DNA of 6,883 bases. Origin: Immundisolibacteraceae bacterium (GTDB taxonomy: Bacteria; Pseudomonadota; Gammaproteobacteria; Immundisolibacterales; Immundisolibacteraceae). The position numbers and the translations under genes were made by a program. Below the pieces are notes generated by a model. It ran no database searches. It was not told the origin of the DNA and saw nothing but the letters and a program-made list of their open reading frames with translations. Shown here piece after piece: positions 6,020 through 6,883 of the stretch; the stretch's first letter is position 1; each line of letters opens with the position of its first letter. The stretch spans positions 1-6,883 of the forward strand of contig JAHRWJ010000086.1 of the NCBI GenBank assembly GCA_019090185.1, read 5' to 3'.

Positions 6020-6103
6020 ATGACTAGTAGAACCCGTCAACATAACAATAAGAACGACAACGCAGCAGCGCAAACGCGCCGCCGTTGGGGAGTAATCATC
6101 TGA
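6020..6103 (+). CDS. Possible 27-codon leader ORF overlapping the fliC start
   Basis: An ATG at 6020 opens a frame of 27 codons (begins [10 protein letters not shown], ends RRRWGVII). Its TGA shares the A with the fliC ATG (TGATG), an arrangement that often couples translation. The fliC ribosome site GGGGAG lies inside its last codons, so ribosomes moving through it would affect access to that site. The ORF's own ribosome site is poor (GAAG, about 5 nt upstream), the peptide is basic and has no recognised family, and a frame of this length can arise by chance. Confidence 0.25.
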   Translation: MTSRTRQHNNKNDNAAAQTRRRWGVII

Positions 6104-6883
6104 TGGCTAACGTCATTAACACCAATGTGCTGTCGCTCAATGCTCAGAGAAACCTGAACATGAGCCAGAACTCGCTATCGACCTCGATACAGCGCTTGTC
6201 GTCCGGGCTGCGCATCAACAGCGCTAAGGACGACGCCGCAGGTTTGGCGATCAGTGACCGTATGACCTCGCAGATCCGCGGCTTTAACCAGGCTTCACGG
6301 AATGCCGCCGATGCCATCTCGCTGGCCCAGGTCGGCGAAGGTGCACTGCAGCAGGTGACCAATAACCTACAGCGCATGCGTGAGCTGTCGATTCAATCTG
6401 CCAACGCCACCAATACCGCCGAGGATCGGGTCTCACTCGATGCAGAGTTTCAACAACTGTTAGCAGCCAATGATGAGTTGGCCAAAAACACCGCGTTTAA
6501 TGGTCGCAATGTGCTCGATGGCAGCCTCGGTAATGCCACCTTTCAGGTCGGGGCTAACGTCGGCGAAACCATTGCCGTGAATGTCGGTGCCAGCATGCGT
6601 AACAGTCAAATAGGCCAGGTAGCAGACATCAAACTCGATCTAATCGGCAGTGGCCCCACCGCTGCCGCCAGCATGGCGGCGATTGCTGCAGTCGCCGATA
6701 CCACTGTGCTCGCTGGCGACGACCTGCAGATCAATGGCACCGCCATTGGCGCGGCCACCAACGCCAGTAATGGCCTTGGAGCCGGCAGTGCGACCCAGAT
6801 CGCAACCGCCATTAACCAGCTCACGGGCACCCACGGGGTGACCGCCAACGCAGGCACCACCACAGCAACTATTACTGCGGCCA
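6103..6883 (+). CDS. fliC: Flagellin FliC, N-terminal part (runs off the window)
   Basis: Flagellin is exported through the flagellar channel and polymerises into the filament. The first 260 residues are visible. They begin [18 protein letters not shown] and carry the conserved D0/D1 helices: [20 protein letters not shown] (32-51), [16 protein letters not shown] (67-82) and [13 protein letters not shown] (89-101), the last covering the segment that in Salmonella flagellin is part of the TLR5 contact. The D1 part continues to about 175. From about 203 the sequence [14 protein letters not shown] and then [17 protein letters not shown] looks like the Flagellin_IN repeat found in the variable outer domain of many flagellins. 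GGGGAG (6087-6092) lies 10 nt before the ATG. The gene is transcribed away from flrC; its promoter is not clear from the sequence. Confidence 0.96.
   Translation, partial: MANVINTNVLSLNAQRNLNMSQNSLSTSIQRLSSGLRINSAKDDAAGLAISDRMTSQIRGFNQASRNAADAISLAQVGEGALQQVTNNLQRMRELSIQSANATNTAEDRVSLDAEFQQLLAANDELAKNTAFNGRNVLDGSLGNATFQVGANVGETIAVNVGASMRNSQIGQVADIKLDLIGSGPTAAASMAAIAAVADTTVLAGDDLQINGTAIGAATNASNGLGAGSATQIATAINQLTGTHGVTANAGTTTATITAA

Larger units (their letters stand above)
5394..6102. other. Long divergent intergenic region between flrC and fliC
   Basis: These 709 bp separate the flrC and fliC starts. Open frames exist on both strands (5578-5967 plus, 5547-5810 minus), but they overlap each other, lack ribosome sites and give low-complexity, basic or family-less peptides, so no protein gene is called apart from a possible 27-codon ORF at 6020. 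The region contains a hairpin cluster (5602-5692), a short CGAT/ATCG hairpin (5717-5728), purine-rich tracts (5780-5796), a rho-independent terminator (5899-5920) and an A/T-rich palindrome (5977-6000). It is unusually long for a flagellar regulatory gap. It could host a small RNA, regulatory leaders for either gene, or the remains of a repeat insertion. Confidence 0.8.

Noticed and set aside
6606..6863. Minus- and plus-strand frames inside fliC
   Set aside because: Alternative-frame shadows of the Ala/Thr/Gly-rich flagellin variable region.

Overview
The window carries the left part of a polar-flagellum locus from a gammaproteobacterium. The evidence is the gene order flrC-fliE-fliF-fliG-fliH-(fliI), the close likeness of the sigma54 activator to Vibrio FlrC and Pseudomonas FleR, and FliG and flagellin sequences of the Vibrio/Pseudomonas/Oceanospirillales type. 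No species can be named from this sequence alone.

Layout. Positions 1-5393 form one leftward (minus-strand) block. Read in the direction of transcription it is: flrC (5393-3963), fliE (3884-3537), fliF (3394-1841), fliG (1798-812), fliH (819-151) and the first 35 codons of a gene placed as fliI (106 to beyond the window edge). Genes from fliF onward are tightly packed, with a fliG/fliH overlap. fliE and fliF are separated by 142 bp holding a good sigma54-type promoter candidate. A divergent flagellin gene, fliC, runs rightward from 6103 and is cut off by the window end after 260 codons.

Between flrC and fliC lie 709 bp without a convincing protein gene. This stretch holds (a) a cluster of strong hairpins at 5602-5692 built from alternating copies of CGGCAA and TTGCCG, which can pair in two mutually exclusive ways; (b) a weak sigma28-like promoter (about 5778) and a rho-independent terminator (about 5899-5920), which together could make a short RNA of about 110 nt; (c) an A/T-rich imperfect palindrome (5977-6000); and (d) a 27-codon ORF whose stop overlaps the fliC start (TGATG).

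How the genes work together. FlrC is the response-regulator class of sigma54 enhancer-binding protein that switches on mid-to-late flagellar promoters. FliF forms the MS ring, FliE joins that ring to the rod, and FliG is the rotor part of the switch attached to the FliF C-terminus. FliH and FliI are the regulator and ATPase of the flagellar export apparatus, and FliC is the exported filament subunit. Two points stand out: the sigma54-contacting loop of FlrC reads GAFTNA instead of GAFTGA, and the kinase gene flrB that normally sits directly upstream of flrC is absent, replaced by the structured intergenic region and fliC.
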